DNA of 64,000 nucleotides from Embiotoca jacksoni (GCA_022577435.1 JAKOON010000103.1:1-64000), one strand, 5' to 3'. Positions 46,935 to 59,686 are shown, counted from the first letter of the stretch. Made by a program: numbers and translations. Notes: a model not told the origin generated them from the sequence alone.

Positions 46935-47135
46935 TCTCCTTCTTCTTCTTCCTCTTCTTCTTCGTCTTCTTCTTCTTCTTCTTCTCCTGATTCCTCTTTT
47001 CTCTTCCCCACTAACGCTCATATTTCTCTCTCTACCTTCTCTTTGCATCATCGTCATCCCACCTCGCCTCCTCCCTCTTTTCCATCTCCTTATTTCCTTC
47101 CCTCCTTCCTTCCTTCCTTCCTTCCTTCCTTCCTC
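46935..47135. repeat. CT-rich tract with (TTC)n and (TTCC)n
   Basis: About 13 TTC units near 46941-46985 and eight TTCC units near 47100-47133 in almost pure pyrimidine sequence. Confidence 0.88.
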
Positions 47136-47359
47136 TCCTCTTATCTCCCCCCTCGTCTGTCAGATTTCTCTCTCTGGTGTATCTCCTCTCGATGATGGAT
47201 GTGGTGATGGATGCTGGGTTGCCACGGTAATTTGATGGATGGCTTAGCAAGAGATACGAGGGTGCAACAGAGCGCGCCGACACATATCTCCGGCCCGATT
47301 CAAGGAACACTCGGTTGGTTTCTCGTCGGTCCGACCCGAGTTAGATTTCACTTATCCGT

Positions 47360-47392
47360 TTGACTGCGGGGTCGCGGGTTCAAATCCGGGGT
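47360..47392 (+). other. B-box-like tRNA promoter motif
   Basis: GGGTTCAAATCCGGGG resembles the Pol III B box GGTTCRANYCC. No A box at tRNA distance and no cloverleaf was found, so at most it is a decayed tRNA-derived fragment. Confidence 0.2.
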
Positions 47393-47779
47393 GGCGCGAA
47401 CTCTGTCACACTTTTGAATTCAGACGACATGATTAACTCTTAGCCATACTCAAAAATACGTACAATTCATATGATTTATTCAATGAAGTGTTCATTAAAA
47501 GTAAACGAATTAAATGCAGAAAATTAAGGATTAAAGGAGAAAAATCACAGGATGCAGGATGTGAAGGCCTCTTCCTCTGAACTTCCAATGGGAACGGTTG
47601 CCCAGACAACAAGCAACTTTTATGCTAATGCACAAACACACACAGAGAAACGCACACTGTCTGAAAGCTGGCAATGGTTATAAATGACCCAGATATGAAT
47701 CATAATTAAAGAAGTATTTCCCCAAATCATCTCTGTGTAACAAGGAGAAATGGGCGGAGTAACTCAGTGTGTGCATCTG

Positions 47780-47782
<3 letters not shown>

Positions 47783-47857
<75 letters not shown>
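47783..47857. repeat. (GT)n with GCGCGC tail
   Basis: About 35 units ending in GCGCGCG. Z-DNA-prone. Confidence 0.97.
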
Positions 47858-47858
<1 letters not shown>

Positions 47859-47859
47859 C

Positions 47860-49325
47860 GCCCTTGACTTCTGGCAGAGAAGATGAATGAACCATAATTA
47901 CGCTGATACAGAGATAATCGCAGGAGGAAATGAAGAAGAAGAGGAGGAGGAGTAGGAAGGAGGAAGGAGAGCCAAGGTCGAGCACCAGAGGAGGCGAGCG
48001 GCTCATAAAAAATTCACCTGAGGAAATTTAGTGCCCAACAAGTGTTGCCGGTAAACGTCGATGTTAGAGCCGGAAAAAAACCGACAACTTTATATCGAAA
48101 ACTGCACTTTTGATTTTCAAAAAAAGTTCAGTTCCAGTTTTATCCTGCGCTATTTTCATTTTTCAGCAATGTGAACTTTTTCCGTTACTCGGTGGAGGAT
48201 TATATCAGATAAACAAAAACCCCGCAACTATCCCGACTGCTTTTTAGAAATCAAAAGTCAACATGAAAACATACTAAAAGTTTATTTTTCTGAAAGTAGA
48301 ATAGGTTCTGTTGGTAATGTGATATTAATAGTTGTGTAGTGGGAATTAAATGAATCTGGTTGTTCATTTTTCTTCTTCCAAACAGAAAAGGTCGATGTCA
48401 GACGTACGTCTGTCTACAAACCAACCGATGTCAAGAATATGGTGTCCAACGGGCGTCCGTGAGGACGGCGACAGGTCGGAGGTACGTCTCGCAAACTTCT
48501 TTGGTGGCCGTGAAAATGTGAAACCAAAACTCACCGATCAAACGTTACAAAAACATGAACCTTTGAACTTCGTTCCTGAGTTTAACCTTCGCGTTGAGTT
48601 CCTGTTTCTTGAGCGTCGTCTTTTCCCCAAGTTTACACAGAACTTTAGTTCCTGGGATTATTATCATTATCATTGGACTAGGCACATAGTGGTCAAAACT
48701 CTGCTGATGTTTACGCTAAGAATCCCCATCAGTCTTGCAGAGGCTCGGTGGCCGTCGGGGTCGCTCTGATTGGTCGGCTCCCTGCCGTGTCAGCGGTTTG
48801 CGCCTCATTGGCGATCAAACAGAGGATGTTGCATCAGTGCGAGGCCGCCTCAGCGTGTTCATCGCTGCCCTCAGCAGGACCGACTCGGGCCGCGATTGTG
48901 ATAGAATACAGGAAAGAAAATAACCCAGACTCATCCAATCTGTCCGAGTCGGAGCGAGATCAAAGACAAACTGCTGCTGTGGTTTTGTGCCAACAATGCG
49001 CCTCCTGCGGGGAGGAGGAGACGAAGAATGGGAGGTTGGAGGGAACTGACCTGCATGCAACTGTGACGGAGGATCTTTTATACCGCTGCACACAAAGTGA
49101 GAAAGACGACTATTTGAGCCGGACAAAAACCCTCCTTCATATTAAATAGACTCGGAAAATATCTAATAATTGCAGTCAGGACTCACAAACATGAACATCA
49201 CATCATGTTCGACTCATCTCCTTTTCTGTGTCCATGTTTTGTCTTACTAATCATTTTCCAAGTTATTTCGATTGTAAAAACAAATATAAAGACGTACGAT
49301 CACTAAGCCTAGCACTATGAGATGG
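47860..49325. other. Intergenic, nothing recognised
   Basis: Open frames at 48350-48769 and 48748-49149 have ordinary composition but no recognisable family and no splice context. Not called. Confidence 0.55.
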
Positions 49326-49329
49326 TCCA

Positions 49330-49720
49330 GGAAACTGAAAGTTCTTGTTGTCAAAAAGGATATGTTGTCGTGGTTTTAGCTTCATTCTGTCATAATTACT
49401 GCATGAATTCTGGAGTTAAGGCCACCAATGTGTTTTGTGAGGTCACAGTGACCTTTGACCTTGGGCCACCGGTTCCTCACGAGTTCCTCGTTGAGTTCAA
49501 GTTAACATTCGTGCCAAATTTGAGGAAATTCTCTGAAGGCGTTCCAGAGATATCTGGTCCACGAAAGTCGAACAGACGGCTGGGAAGAACTAGAGGTCAA
49601 AGTGACCTTGAACTTTGACCTTTTCCCCGCAAAATCAAATCACTTTATCCTTGTGACCAAGTGGACATTTGTGCCAAACTTAAAGAAACTCCCGTAAGTC
49701 GTTCTTGAGATATTGTATTC
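49330..49720 (+). repeat. Family C repeat, locus 2, with ERE and DR1 words
   Basis: About three monomers with TTCGTGCCAAATTTGAGGAA and TTGTGCCAAACTTAAAGAA landmarks. AGGTCACAGTGACCT at 49440-49454 is a perfect estrogen-response-element palindrome, overlapping TGACCTTTGACCT (perfect DR1) at 49449-49461. Confidence 0.85.
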
Positions 49721-50124
49721 CCGGTTTATGGCCATCATCGTCATGGAGGCATCAAAACAACACGGCAAAGAAAGTTCAACAACTAAAGTCTCAAGTTTGG
49801 GAATGAATTTTCAAACCTCCTCGAAATCCGTTTTATTCAGAAATACGTCACGTTGCGAGAAGTTTAAAGGTCCTAAACAACAAGAAAGAAGATCTGAATG
49901 TGCCGCTGATAAAAAACGCTAAAAGGAGCCTTAAACGATTTCACGCCTTCCAGCAGGTGATGGACAGATGCTGATTGGACACGTCGTCGTCCAGAGTTTC
50001 CGCTTCTGTCAGAGAACGACGACAGCCGGGAAAATGGAAAGTAATGGAAAAATCCTGACTCTAAAAAACCCGTCTAACGGACTCGGATGGAAACAGATGC
50101 GAGCGAAAGCTTTTCAATCATTTA

Positions 50125-50271
<147 letters not shown>

Positions 50272-51720
50272 AGTGTACAAATCGAAACTACATGTTTCAC
50301 CTGTCGAATGAAGAATGTTTTACATCATATTTAATTGAAAAGATTTGATATTAACATTCGTGTCGTCGCTCGTTCTTCAGTCATCGCTGTTGTACAGTAA
50401 GTAAACACACAGCTGATTTCACTGGAGTCCTTTTCTTTCATTTAATGTGCAGTAGCAGAGCTGCTGTGGGGATTTGTCCTGTGATATTTGAAATGTATTC
50501 GAGGATTATTGAGGTATTATATTTTTTTTCTCTGAGAGACTCGGGGGGGGCGTTTTTTAAACCCGGGCTCATTTATTAAAGCGGATCTGCGGAGAATTTC
50601 GAGCACTTTTATGTAAATCTGCCGGGACAGACGGCTGATTAATAATCATGTAAACAAATCGATCTCTCCGATCAATAGACGCTTGTCGGAAACGGCGGCG
50701 AGGTGCTCGCTGCGTTGAGGGGAAATCAAGGCTGCGTGTTTAATAAGAGGTCTCCGGGGGAGGGGGGGAGTATATAAATTACGCAGTCGGCGTGTCGCGC
50801 CGGGAGACTCATTCACGCCTCATAAAGAAGAAGAAATTAGAGCCGTGAACGCGGTCCGCACTTCAATATGAAGACGATGGAGATGAATGTCTGTTTGGAG
50901 CCGACTCACTTTGTTTCTGCTGATATTTGATTTTCTATCTTCTATCAGACAAACTGTACGTGACGTTTTGACAGGAGGTGTTTGTTTATTTCAGCAGCAA
51001 AAAGAAAAAAGGTCAAAAGGTCCTTTTAGGAATCTGGAGCTTCTCTGCCGCAACGTCCGTATTTGAAGCATCGTCTGCTGTCATGGCAACAACTGTGTGT
51101 TCTACCAGAATCCGATCTATTGGACTCGAAGTCTTCTACCGCATGTATGACGTGAGTCTGGACAGACACGGATTTAAACTGACGCTCGAGGTGTCGGTGG
51201 AGGCGGACGACGGTGAGGCGGTGTTGCTCGTTGCCCTCCGGGATCGTTTACCTGCTTCCTACCTCGCCTGAATGTTTTTTTATTTTATTTCTCAGTGAAA
51301 GTGTGAACTCGCCTGCCTTGGGCTTCTTGGGTCTGTGTTGTTGGCTGAGCTTTGATGCAGTACAACCTTTGACAAATCTGCGGGGAGCATAATGTATTTT
51401 ATCATACAGTCAGTACTCCTCGCTGAAGATCAAACACGCCAACATGCTACCAGGCTGCTGGTGAAGCAGCAGAGTTTCACTCCTTGTTCACTTCTGCTGC
51501 TTCGCTTCATAAATTGCTGGGATTTTTTTTTTTCTTTTTTTTTTTTACTGAAAGCTGCAAACTTTGAATTTTTTCCTCAGTTGCAGAGTCAGTTTTATTT
51601 ATGTAAACAGCTCTATGGAGACTCATTACCTTGCAAAAAAAAAAAAAGTATCTTCAGTTTTTGGGGTGTTATAAGCTAATGCTAATGTTAGCACTGTTAC
51701 TGGCTTCAAACTGTCAAACT
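50272..51720. other. Intergenic, holds a promoter-like patch
   Basis: 50590-50960 has a TATA-like word and dense factor-site words (see the separate entry). The remainder shows A and T runs and no gene. Confidence 0.55.
50590..50960 (+). promoter_or_regulatory. Candidate enhancer or promoter patch
   Basis: Contains TTAATAATCATG, the forkhead/Onecut-like TGTAAACAAATCGAT at 50649-50663, a G-rich block and TATATAAA at 50771-50778. No downstream coding exon follows; the first ATG opens only a 20-codon frame. Function is inferred from motifs alone. Confidence 0.3.
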
Positions 51721-52020
51721 CTGCACAAGATAGGGGGCAGTAACATTAGCCCCGCCCACCTGTACTGGACACGCCCCTAAACATAGCTCTATTTGAGGCT
51801 TAAATATCTAATGAATGCTAGCATTATTCTCAGGAGGGAATTTAGCTGATGACATCATAATGACTTGTGGAAAACATTTCGTGACTTTCAGGAGTGAACT
51901 TTTTGAGTGCGAGTCTATTTGAGCCATCCCCCTAGTGGCCCTTAGTGGTACTGCACTTTTAGGCATTTCTTGCATTGGCTTTATTTTTAAGACTCGCTTG
52001 ACCACATCTGTGTGTGCTGC
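51720..52020 (+). repeat. Diverged family A copy
   Basis: Shares TGACATCATAATGACTTGTG and GGAAAACATTT with the 53750 copy and CCCCTAGTGGCC near the end. It is the most diverged long copy. Confidence 0.65.
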
Positions 52021-52374
52021 AACCTGCTGTATTGACCACTTAAATCCAGGCAAGGAGAAACTATGAAAAATGTATTCACTGCTGTTATTATTTTACCCGT
52101 TTTTATTTGATGCTCTCGTCCTGTCTTTTTTTGGAGGGGCATCCTGGGTCTATTCAGAGACAGTCTTCCTGTCTTATTCAGAAGGTGAGGAGCAGAAACA
52201 GGTTTAAAACTTTTCTTTTTGATGAAGCTCATACTTCGGGCTGACTGAGGTCATCCTGAACTGTCTTGTAGACTTTTACAGGCTTAAACGTGGTTGTTTA
52301 TCATTTTCTTTGCTTGTTATATGTCGCTTGCATTTGTGAGGTGTTTTGAGACCATGCTGGAGGTTAATATACTT

Positions 52375-52377
<3 letters not shown>

Positions 52378-52417
<40 letters not shown>
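52378..52417. repeat. (TA)20 microsatellite
   Basis: Uninterrupted alternating TA. Confidence 0.96.
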
Positions 52418-52420
<3 letters not shown>

Positions 52421-52842
52421 TTGAAGAAAATAATAGATAAGGTTGAAACATGGTGGGGAAAAAAAGAGATGAAGTGAAAGGGGAAAATGTAAGTATTGCA
52501 GGAAATGAGGATGTCGTGGCAGCTTACATAAAAAAAAAAAAAATGAATTCCTGGTCTGACTTCACCTGATAATATTGTTTTGTTTATGTCATGGCTCAAA
52601 TTAATCTTTACTTCCCGCTGTTTTCTCTCTTTGTTGTTTTTCTTTTGTTTGGTTTCCCCTTCCGGCTGTAAACACGATTATTTTTACCCAAAAAACACAT
52701 TTTCGGTTCATCTGACTCGAACATTCGGCGGTCGATGTTAATCTGACGACTGTTCAGTGGATGAAAACAGGAAACAGTTCGGGAAACATCACACTTGAAG
52801 ACGTTATCGTGGTGAGGACGGTGAGAGTGGTCCTGGTGTTCA

Positions 52843-52847
<5 letters not shown>

Positions 52848-52908
<61 letters not shown>
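52848..52908. repeat. (TG)30 microsatellite
   Basis: First of three arrays in 52848-53346. Confidence 0.97.
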
Positions 52909-53054
52909 TCTAGAGGCTTTCTCAAGCTTCCTCACAGACTGCTGACTCTATACCTGGATGATTAATACACCTGGAGAGAGAAACACACATACACACTTAA
53001 AAAAAAAAAAAACAAGCGCGTGTTTGTGTTTGAGTGTGTCATGAATTGAGGAAG

Positions 53055-53059
<5 letters not shown>

Positions 53060-53111
<52 letters not shown>

Positions 53112-53138
53112 CGTGCGTGCGTGTGTGTGTGTGTGTGA
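53060..53138. repeat. (GT)n with GCGTGCGTGC centre
   Basis: About 79 bp. Left arm of a TG-core-CA pair. Confidence 0.96.
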
Positions 53139-53250
53139 AGATGTGTTGAACTCCCTCATGTTGAACCTGATGTGAATTGACACATGAAAATACCCACAAT
53201 CCCCTAGGACAGGTCTCTGAGCTCTGTGCTGAGCCGATTACCTGCTGCTG

Positions 53251-53273
53251 ACACACACACACACACGTGCGCG

Positions 53274-53346
<73 letters not shown>
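53251..53346. repeat. (AC)n with GTGCGCGCACGC break
   Basis: About 96 bp. Right arm of the pair, 112 bp after the TG array. The break is itself a short alternating palindrome. Confidence 0.96.
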
Positions 53347-53348
<2 letters not shown>

Positions 53349-53529
53349 ATTTCCCGAGGAAAGGAAGTGTTTTCTCGTCTGGTCCGACACACAGAGCTGC
53401 ACTGCCATCCACTGAGTCATGCTGCAGCATGCACACTAAGAAAAAAAAAAAACCTCTGCACAAATATCCCACAATGCATTTCACAAAAGAAACATGAAAG
53501 AAAAAGAGACGGTTTTATGACCACTGGTA

Positions 53530-53620
53530 CGGGAAACATTTGTGATTTCAACAGCTGAAACTGGAGCAGAGAAACATCCGATTTTGGGTCAAAGTTTTTC
53601 AGGGAACAAAAAAAAGTCGC
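53530..53620 (+). repeat. Dispersed repeat family H, copy 2
   Basis: CTGAAACTGGAGCAGAGAAA, CATCCGATTTTGGGTCAAAG and GGGAACAAAAAA parallel 3376-3465. Confidence 0.7.
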
Positions 53621-53749
53621 AGTTGGACCTCAACCGCTGTGATATCCTGAAAATATCTGTATTAAAGTCCAAACACGTGTGAAGTGGTGTATTCACTCTT
53701 TCCATCCCTCCGTCCAACCGATAGCTCCTTTAGCACTTCTGTACTTCAT

Positions 53750-54290
53750 CAAATGACCGCCAATCTATGCGTCAACCAACCATGACGTCACCCATCGGTT
53801 TGTGAAATGCCGTTATGAAGCCTCACGTTCGGCATTTTGGCCGTCGCCGTAAGAAGTGACCGTATTTGGACAAGCTGGGGGCGAAGGGAACCTTCGTTGG
53901 ATATGACAAGATCTGATTAGGAACCTGAGGACACTAAGCCCCGCCCACCTACTGTAGAACCCCGACTGCACCACATGCCTGTAAATCGAACAGACCGCTT
54001 TCTGAGGCCTAATATCAAATTAATGATGAAACAATTTTTAGATGGACCGACAGAAAATTAATAAGAAGGAATGAATTTAGCGAATGACATCATAATGACT
54101 TGTGGAAAACATTTATTGACTTTGAATTTCATGGAAGTTGAATGGGAGTCTATGGATCCAGATTCTTTCTGGAGTCGACCTCTAGTGGCTATCGGTGGTA
54201 TTGCAACTTTAAGGCATTTCCGCATTAGCCTCATTTATGAACACTTTTATATACGGTGTGTGCCTCTGTCACATGACCTCCTTTTTCACT
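53750..54290 (+). repeat. Dispersed repeat family A, full-length older copy
   Basis: Spans both ends of the family: ACCATGACGTCACCCATCGG through AAGCCCCGCCCACCTA and GAATGGGAGTCTATGG to GACCTCTAGTGGCTAT. It is clearly more diverged than the 11470 and 33245 copies. Confidence 0.8.
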
Positions 54291-54299
54291 CTTGATCAA

Positions 54300-54880
54300 T
54301 ACACATGTATTTTTCGCAGGAGCCGAGGTGCGCCGCTAACAGCATCCTCTAGTGGACCGATGGATGTATTACACGTCTCGGTTCGACACGGGGGGCCGAT
54401 TGATCAGCTCTTTTAGCTCCACAAATACCTGTTTGTGACCCTGAAATTGTAAAAGTTTGGTGCTGAATATCATTAGTTTGAGGAATTCAAGGTAACTTCT
54501 TTAAATTATGCAATTTCATCGTGTCTGAATGTCGGCGAAGCAGCGCAGAGCGAATACTTCATGCTTCAGCAGCACTTAAATAACATCTGCGACGGCAAAA
54601 TTACCTCCTAAAAAATCTACTCTTTCTGTTTTCATTATCTTTAAAGTATCTACAGCAAACAAGAAAAAGCCACAATGGAGGTTCAGAGTATCAACAGTGT
54701 CTTTCTTTGCCTCCTCCTCATTCTGTTTTACAGAGACTGATGGGCGGATGATGGAGTATTGATGGAGGGATGGACGGATCGATGTGGAGGAGGAGAGAGA
54801 CTGAAATTAGGCCACCCATCGGTCCAGACACATCCATTTGTCTACTGGAAGTCCGATTTCTATTCTGGACAGAAAGAGTG
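54300..54880. other. Intergenic, nothing recognised
   Basis: Unique-looking sequence between family A and the purine tract. Confidence 0.6.
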
Positions 54881-55008
54881 GAGCGAGGGGGGAGGAAGTA
54901 GAAGAGAAGGAGGAGGAGGAGGAGGAGGAGGAGGAGGAGGAGAGTCTTGAGCAACAGCAGAGCAAACAATTTTTTCCTGGGTCATGAAGGAGGACAGGAG
55001 GAGTTGAA

Positions 55009-55093
<85 letters not shown>

Positions 55094-55570
55094 AAACAGG
55101 TAAGGAGAGTCAGATATAAGGAAGTGAGGAAGGAAAGAAGGAGGCGAGAGATATTAAGAGGACAGGTGGAAGTGCAAAGGGAAATGAGGAAGTAAAAAAG
55201 GAAACAGACGGGGTAAGGAAAAGATGAAGGAAGAAAGAGTTACAAATGAGGAGACTGGAAAGGAAAGAAGTCGTGGCGTTGAGGAAAGGAGGTAGGAAGG
55301 ACGAAAATGAGGACACGGGGAAGGAAATAAGGAAACAAAGACGCAAGTGAGGAAAGAAGAATAAGATATACAAAAAGGAAAATAGAATTGGAAGTAAGTA
55401 AAGAAGGATGTCAGAAGAAAAGTCGCCTCACCTCGTTTCCTCGAGTGGGAGGGACTGAGACGCAAGTGAGGATGCAATGAAAGGAAATGGGATGTGCCCG
55501 AAGAAAGCACAGTTCTGAAATAAAGAAAATGAGAAAGGCGGAAGGTAAGAAAGGAAAGAAACAAAAGGAC
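54880..55570. repeat. Purine-rich tract with (GGA)n and (GAAA)n
   Basis: About 690 bp with strong A+G bias on the + strand. It includes a GGA run at 54907-54943 and (GAAA)21 at 55012-55094, then irregular GGAA/GAGG sequence. Its many open frames follow from missing pyrimidines. Confidence 0.9.
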
Positions 55571-55682
55571 CTTGATGCCAGTTAATAATAACCTGCACAG
55601 AGGAATATGTCAGTGTGCATGGACCGATGTGCAGTGCCCCCCAGTGGCTGCTGGGAGAGCTGCATACACATGTTTCCACACA

Positions 55683-55685
<3 letters not shown>

Positions 55686-55724
<39 letters not shown>
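55686..55724. repeat. (CA)19 microsatellite
   Basis: Short isolated array. Confidence 0.96.
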
Positions 55725-55726
<2 letters not shown>

Positions 55727-56535
55727 GGATTTCATTATAAACTTTTACAAAGGCTTCACATCATTACGCTGATGGAGTTAATGCACAATATCCTGTTTCA
55801 CTCCTGATGAGAATAAATGAGTCTCCCGCCACGAATGAGAGGGTAATGAAATATTGAATAACTGATGTTTCCCCTCCACAGCCCTCAGCCTCTCACCTGT
55901 GTGTGTTAAAGGGAAAGAAAAGGTGTTTAAAGGAATTTTTTTTCTCCGCACTCGTCTGAAGTTCCTCGCATCGGGCACGGCTGTTTGTTTGTGTGTGGAT
56001 CTTTTAAAGAAATTGATTTCCTGGTGCGTAACAAAGGTTTGTGAAGCAGAAAAATAACCTCAGCCATTAAAATTCTTCACATTCAGCAACAAGTACAACC
56101 TGCAGTTTATATAATGAGCTTCAGAAAAAAGGTTTGAATGCATTGATAATCTGTCATTCTGTCTACAAATTAGTCAATACATTTTGGCATTACTTGCTTT
56201 ATCATTAGAAAGTTGAGATATGCCTTTTGCTTCGTTAGTTTGTTGTGGACTATTTTCAGCGGCAGATTGACCCACATTTGCTGCTCCAGTGAGTATTTTT
56301 GGTAGGAGGATGGTCTATTTGACTGAGTCACAATAATTGACTTTGTTTGTGTGTTCATGGTGATGAAGGAACATGTCGGCCAGAGCAACAGTGAAGCTCA
56401 CTCATATGTTTTTAAGCGTCTTTGGAAAACAACGGCGCTCTATGGCACAGGCGAATAGTCACAAAACAATGAATGGCTGGTTTTAGTCTTTAATGGGGAG
56501 TTATCCTTTCCAAATTTCTGTCAAAGACTCCTGTG
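55725..56535. other. Intergenic, nothing recognised
   Basis: AT-rich, with no repeat family or gene identified. Confidence 0.6.
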
Positions 56536-57270
56536 AGAGGACAGACAGAAATCAGAATCACCTCCAGCTCGTCATGTTGCAGTTCATGTTTATATTCATG
56601 TAATATATGAAGACTTTGAAGGAATGCTTATTTTTGTTCAGTCGATTAAGATGACTGACAGTTGGACATGTCATAAGTAACGTACGAATTATTTGGGTTA
56701 TTGCCACAAACGTGTTTCTTGAGGTTGCAGTGACCTTTGACCACCAAAATCTAATAAGATCATCTTTGAACGTGAACGATTGTGGCAAATTTGAAGAAAT
56801 TCTCTGAAGTCATTCTTGAGATATCCCATCCACAAGAATTGGACAGCTGAAGTGGAGGGACGTGAAGTCACAGTGACAAAATCTAATCAATCAATCCTTG
56901 AATCCAAGTGAATGTTTGTGCCAAATTTGAAGAAATTCCCCCAAAGTGTTCCTGAGATATTGTGTTCCCAAAGAATGGGATAATATGAGCTCACGGAAAC
57001 CTTAAATTTTGACCTTTGATCCCAAATAATATAATCAGTTCATTCTTGAGTCCAAGTGAACAATCGGGCTAAATTTGAAGACATTCCCTCCAGCTGTTCT
57101 TGAGATATCGTCGTCACAAGAATGGAACAGATGTGAGGTTACCTTGACCGTCGACCCCAAATCTCTAATCCTTGAGTCCAAGTGAATGTTTTTGCCAAAT
57201 TTTGAAGAAAGTTCCTCGAGGCGTTTCTGAGATATCGCGTTCACAGGAGTGTGATGGATGGACAGACAAC
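56536..57270 (+). repeat. Family C repeat, locus 3 (about five monomers)
   Basis: Tandem monomers with AATTTGAAGAAATTC then TTCTTGAGATAT and CCTTGAGTCCAAGTGAA words. TGACCTTTGACCA (DR1-like) is at 56731-56743. All three family C loci have the same orientation. Confidence 0.85.
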
Positions 57271-57523
57271 TCGAAAACATAATGCCTCCGGCTCTGGCTG
57301 TTTGCCTGTAGAGAGTCATAAACAGGACCGAGCCAGTTACCAGGAGCTAAAGCCATTAGCACAATTTTACAGAGTAAACAGGCCAAAGGGCAGAGCAGGG
57401 AGCACCGGAGTAAACAGACGGGATCAAAACTGAAATGACAAACAAGGAAAAGCGGAATTTTTTTTTTTTTTTTAGCTCAAACAACCAAAGTTTTGCCGGA
57501 CCTCAGTTTGCTGGTGATACGTG

Positions 57524-57623
<100 letters not shown>

Positions 57624-57747
57624 GTCCTGTTAGTTTTAAGTGTGACATATGAACTGAAGCTGCAGATAAAATATGAAAGAAAGTCAACCAATCACGTCTT
57701 TTAAAACGACCCACAATCGCTCACTCACAGCCGTGATTACGACGACA

Positions 57748-57816
57748 GGTCAATCAGATCCTTCAGCTGACTCTGTGATTGATGGACACAGAGTCAGCCG
57801 GAGGATCTGATTGGCC
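57748..57816. repeat. Near-perfect 30-bp inverted repeat (hairpin)
   Basis: Arms 57748-57777 and 57787-57816 pair with one internal mismatch plus two G-T pairs across a 9-nt loop. The core words are CAATCAGATCCTTCAGCTGA and its near complement. The stem is somewhat short for a vertebrate miRNA precursor. Confidence 0.8.
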
Positions 57817-58109
57817 GAGAGAAACAGTCAGAAATTAAGACTTAGGAAGGAAGAAATAGGAAGTGGAATCTCTAGTTTTTCTCATGTTATAATTTTTTGA
57901 TAGTAATTACACTAACGACATGGTTGCCGGTCCAATCACTTGGCCCGGATTACAAGAGGGGCGGGGCTAATTACGGCTAATCGTCAGGCAAACAGTGAAA
58001 CCAGCTAATGAAGCAGAAACCTTTTATCGTCTCACTCGCATGCGGTTCATTAGAGTTTAATTGGGAGCGGAGTCTGTGTGTGTCACCTGCCTTTCTCTGT
58101 AACGAACCT

Positions 58110-58300
58110 CGTTAGTGGAAAATGTGCTGATTGGTGGAAAACCTCCAGCGACAGCAGGATTGGTCAAGTGTCTATTTCTGTAAAGTTGAGAATTATTTTT
58201 GCTGGAAAAATGACAAAGTTGGAGAATTCCTGCAGGAGCCAATTATATTCAGTCGCACGCTCACACACATTCACACTGCGTGTATTTACAGGAAAGACGA
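58110..58300 (+). repeat. Dispersed repeat family G, copy 2
   Basis: Same order of landmarks as 35170-35365: GCTGATTGGTGGAAAA, TCCTGCAGGAG, ATTATATTCAGTC, CGTATTTACAGGA. Confidence 0.6.
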
Positions 58301-58309
58301 GGTGACAGT

Positions 58310-59560
58310 TTACTTTTACAGACATTCAGCTGCATTTACTGAATGTGCTGCCATGTGAGATTTATAACACTAGTGCAGTATATTTTATATTATTATTATA
58401 ATTCAAACGCCTTTCTGAAGGAGTGTTTGCAGAATCAGTGAAGTCAATAAAATAGCAAAACAAGAGTGCACAAATCATATAGTTAAATCATTTATCATAA
58501 TCAAAAGATTTCAGGTTAAATATGGGTTTCATTTGCACATTTTCAGTTAATAACCTATTTAATCAAATATTCTTTAAGGACTGGGTTTGAAAAAATACTT
58601 CTATATAAAAAAGTATTGGTTCTCTGAATATGAAAGCTAAATATGATTGTAAAAAAATTTTGCCAAACTTTTAGATTTTTATTTTTATTTTTAAAATTTC
58701 ATGATAACCAACTCAACAATAATATTTGTCTTTTCTAGACTGATATAAATACCCGTATTAATTATGCCAGCTATATTCAGTCTTTGGTTTCAATTGTTTT
58801 GCAGTTTAATGTTTATTTTATTTTTTTGAATATCTGGGACAAAAGAAATACTCAAATATAGTTCACAACATTTATTATTATTTAATTTTGAGTATCTTCA
58901 GTCTTAGTCTGTAAATGTATTCCTTGTCTGCTGTTGTTAAAAACATATTTCAGATTTTTTTTAATTACTGACGATTCCTGATTAAATTTTTTTGCTTTTT
59001 TTTTTTTTTGTTTAAACGCTTTCATCTTTCATAAAAAAAAATTAAAGATCTGCTGATTATTATTAAAAAAAAATTTTTTACTTTTAATTTATTTCCTGCG
59101 CGGCTGTCTTTGTGCTTCTAATCACTTTAATCAGCAGTGTTCAGGATTATTTTTTTTCATCTGCTTAATAAAATGATTCATGACCATGTGATCGCAGACG
59201 TTCTCACACACTCGCTCTATAAATACACATTTACAGGAGAGAAACACTCGCGGCGTGCGAACATATTTTAACATTTTCACACCATTTAACAAACCAATTA
59301 TCTGGTAATGTTGAGTTTTCTATTTTTCCCGGATCTTTTATTGACTCACGATGTCGGCATCTGTGGAACTGGATGATGTTTTCAACGGCGATGATAATTG
59401 TGAGCCTCTAAAATGTCGTCAGCCAGACATTCATGATCCCGTCAGCCACATGTGTCCAGATGCAGATCTCCAGAGGTGGTGTACGGGACTCGTGGTTGTT
59501 TTTTCTTCTCTTGTTGGTCGTTCTGATTCTCCTTGTGATGAGTTTGGCTCTTTTCTAGTC
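58310..59560. other. Intergenic, very AT-rich
   Basis: Long A/T runs (58650-59090). No gene. A 276-codon frame that starts at 59351 owes its length to the repeat that follows. Confidence 0.6.
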
Positions 59561-59564
59561 ACTA

Positions 59565-59655
59565 TGGATCACTTTCTAGTTGTTTTGCATAAATATTTGG
59601 TCATTTTGCATCTTTTTGTGGTTGTTTTGTCTCTTTGTGGTTGTTTTGCATTTCT

Positions 59656-59686
<31 letters not shown>

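Noticed and set aside
47340..47410. tRNA gene
   Set aside because: Only a B-box-like word is present. No acceptor stem pairing, anticodon arm or A box at the right distance.
48350..49149. Two overlapping 133-139 codon frames as a possible gene
   Set aside because: No recognisable family, no splice or promoter context, and such lengths arise by chance in 64 kb.
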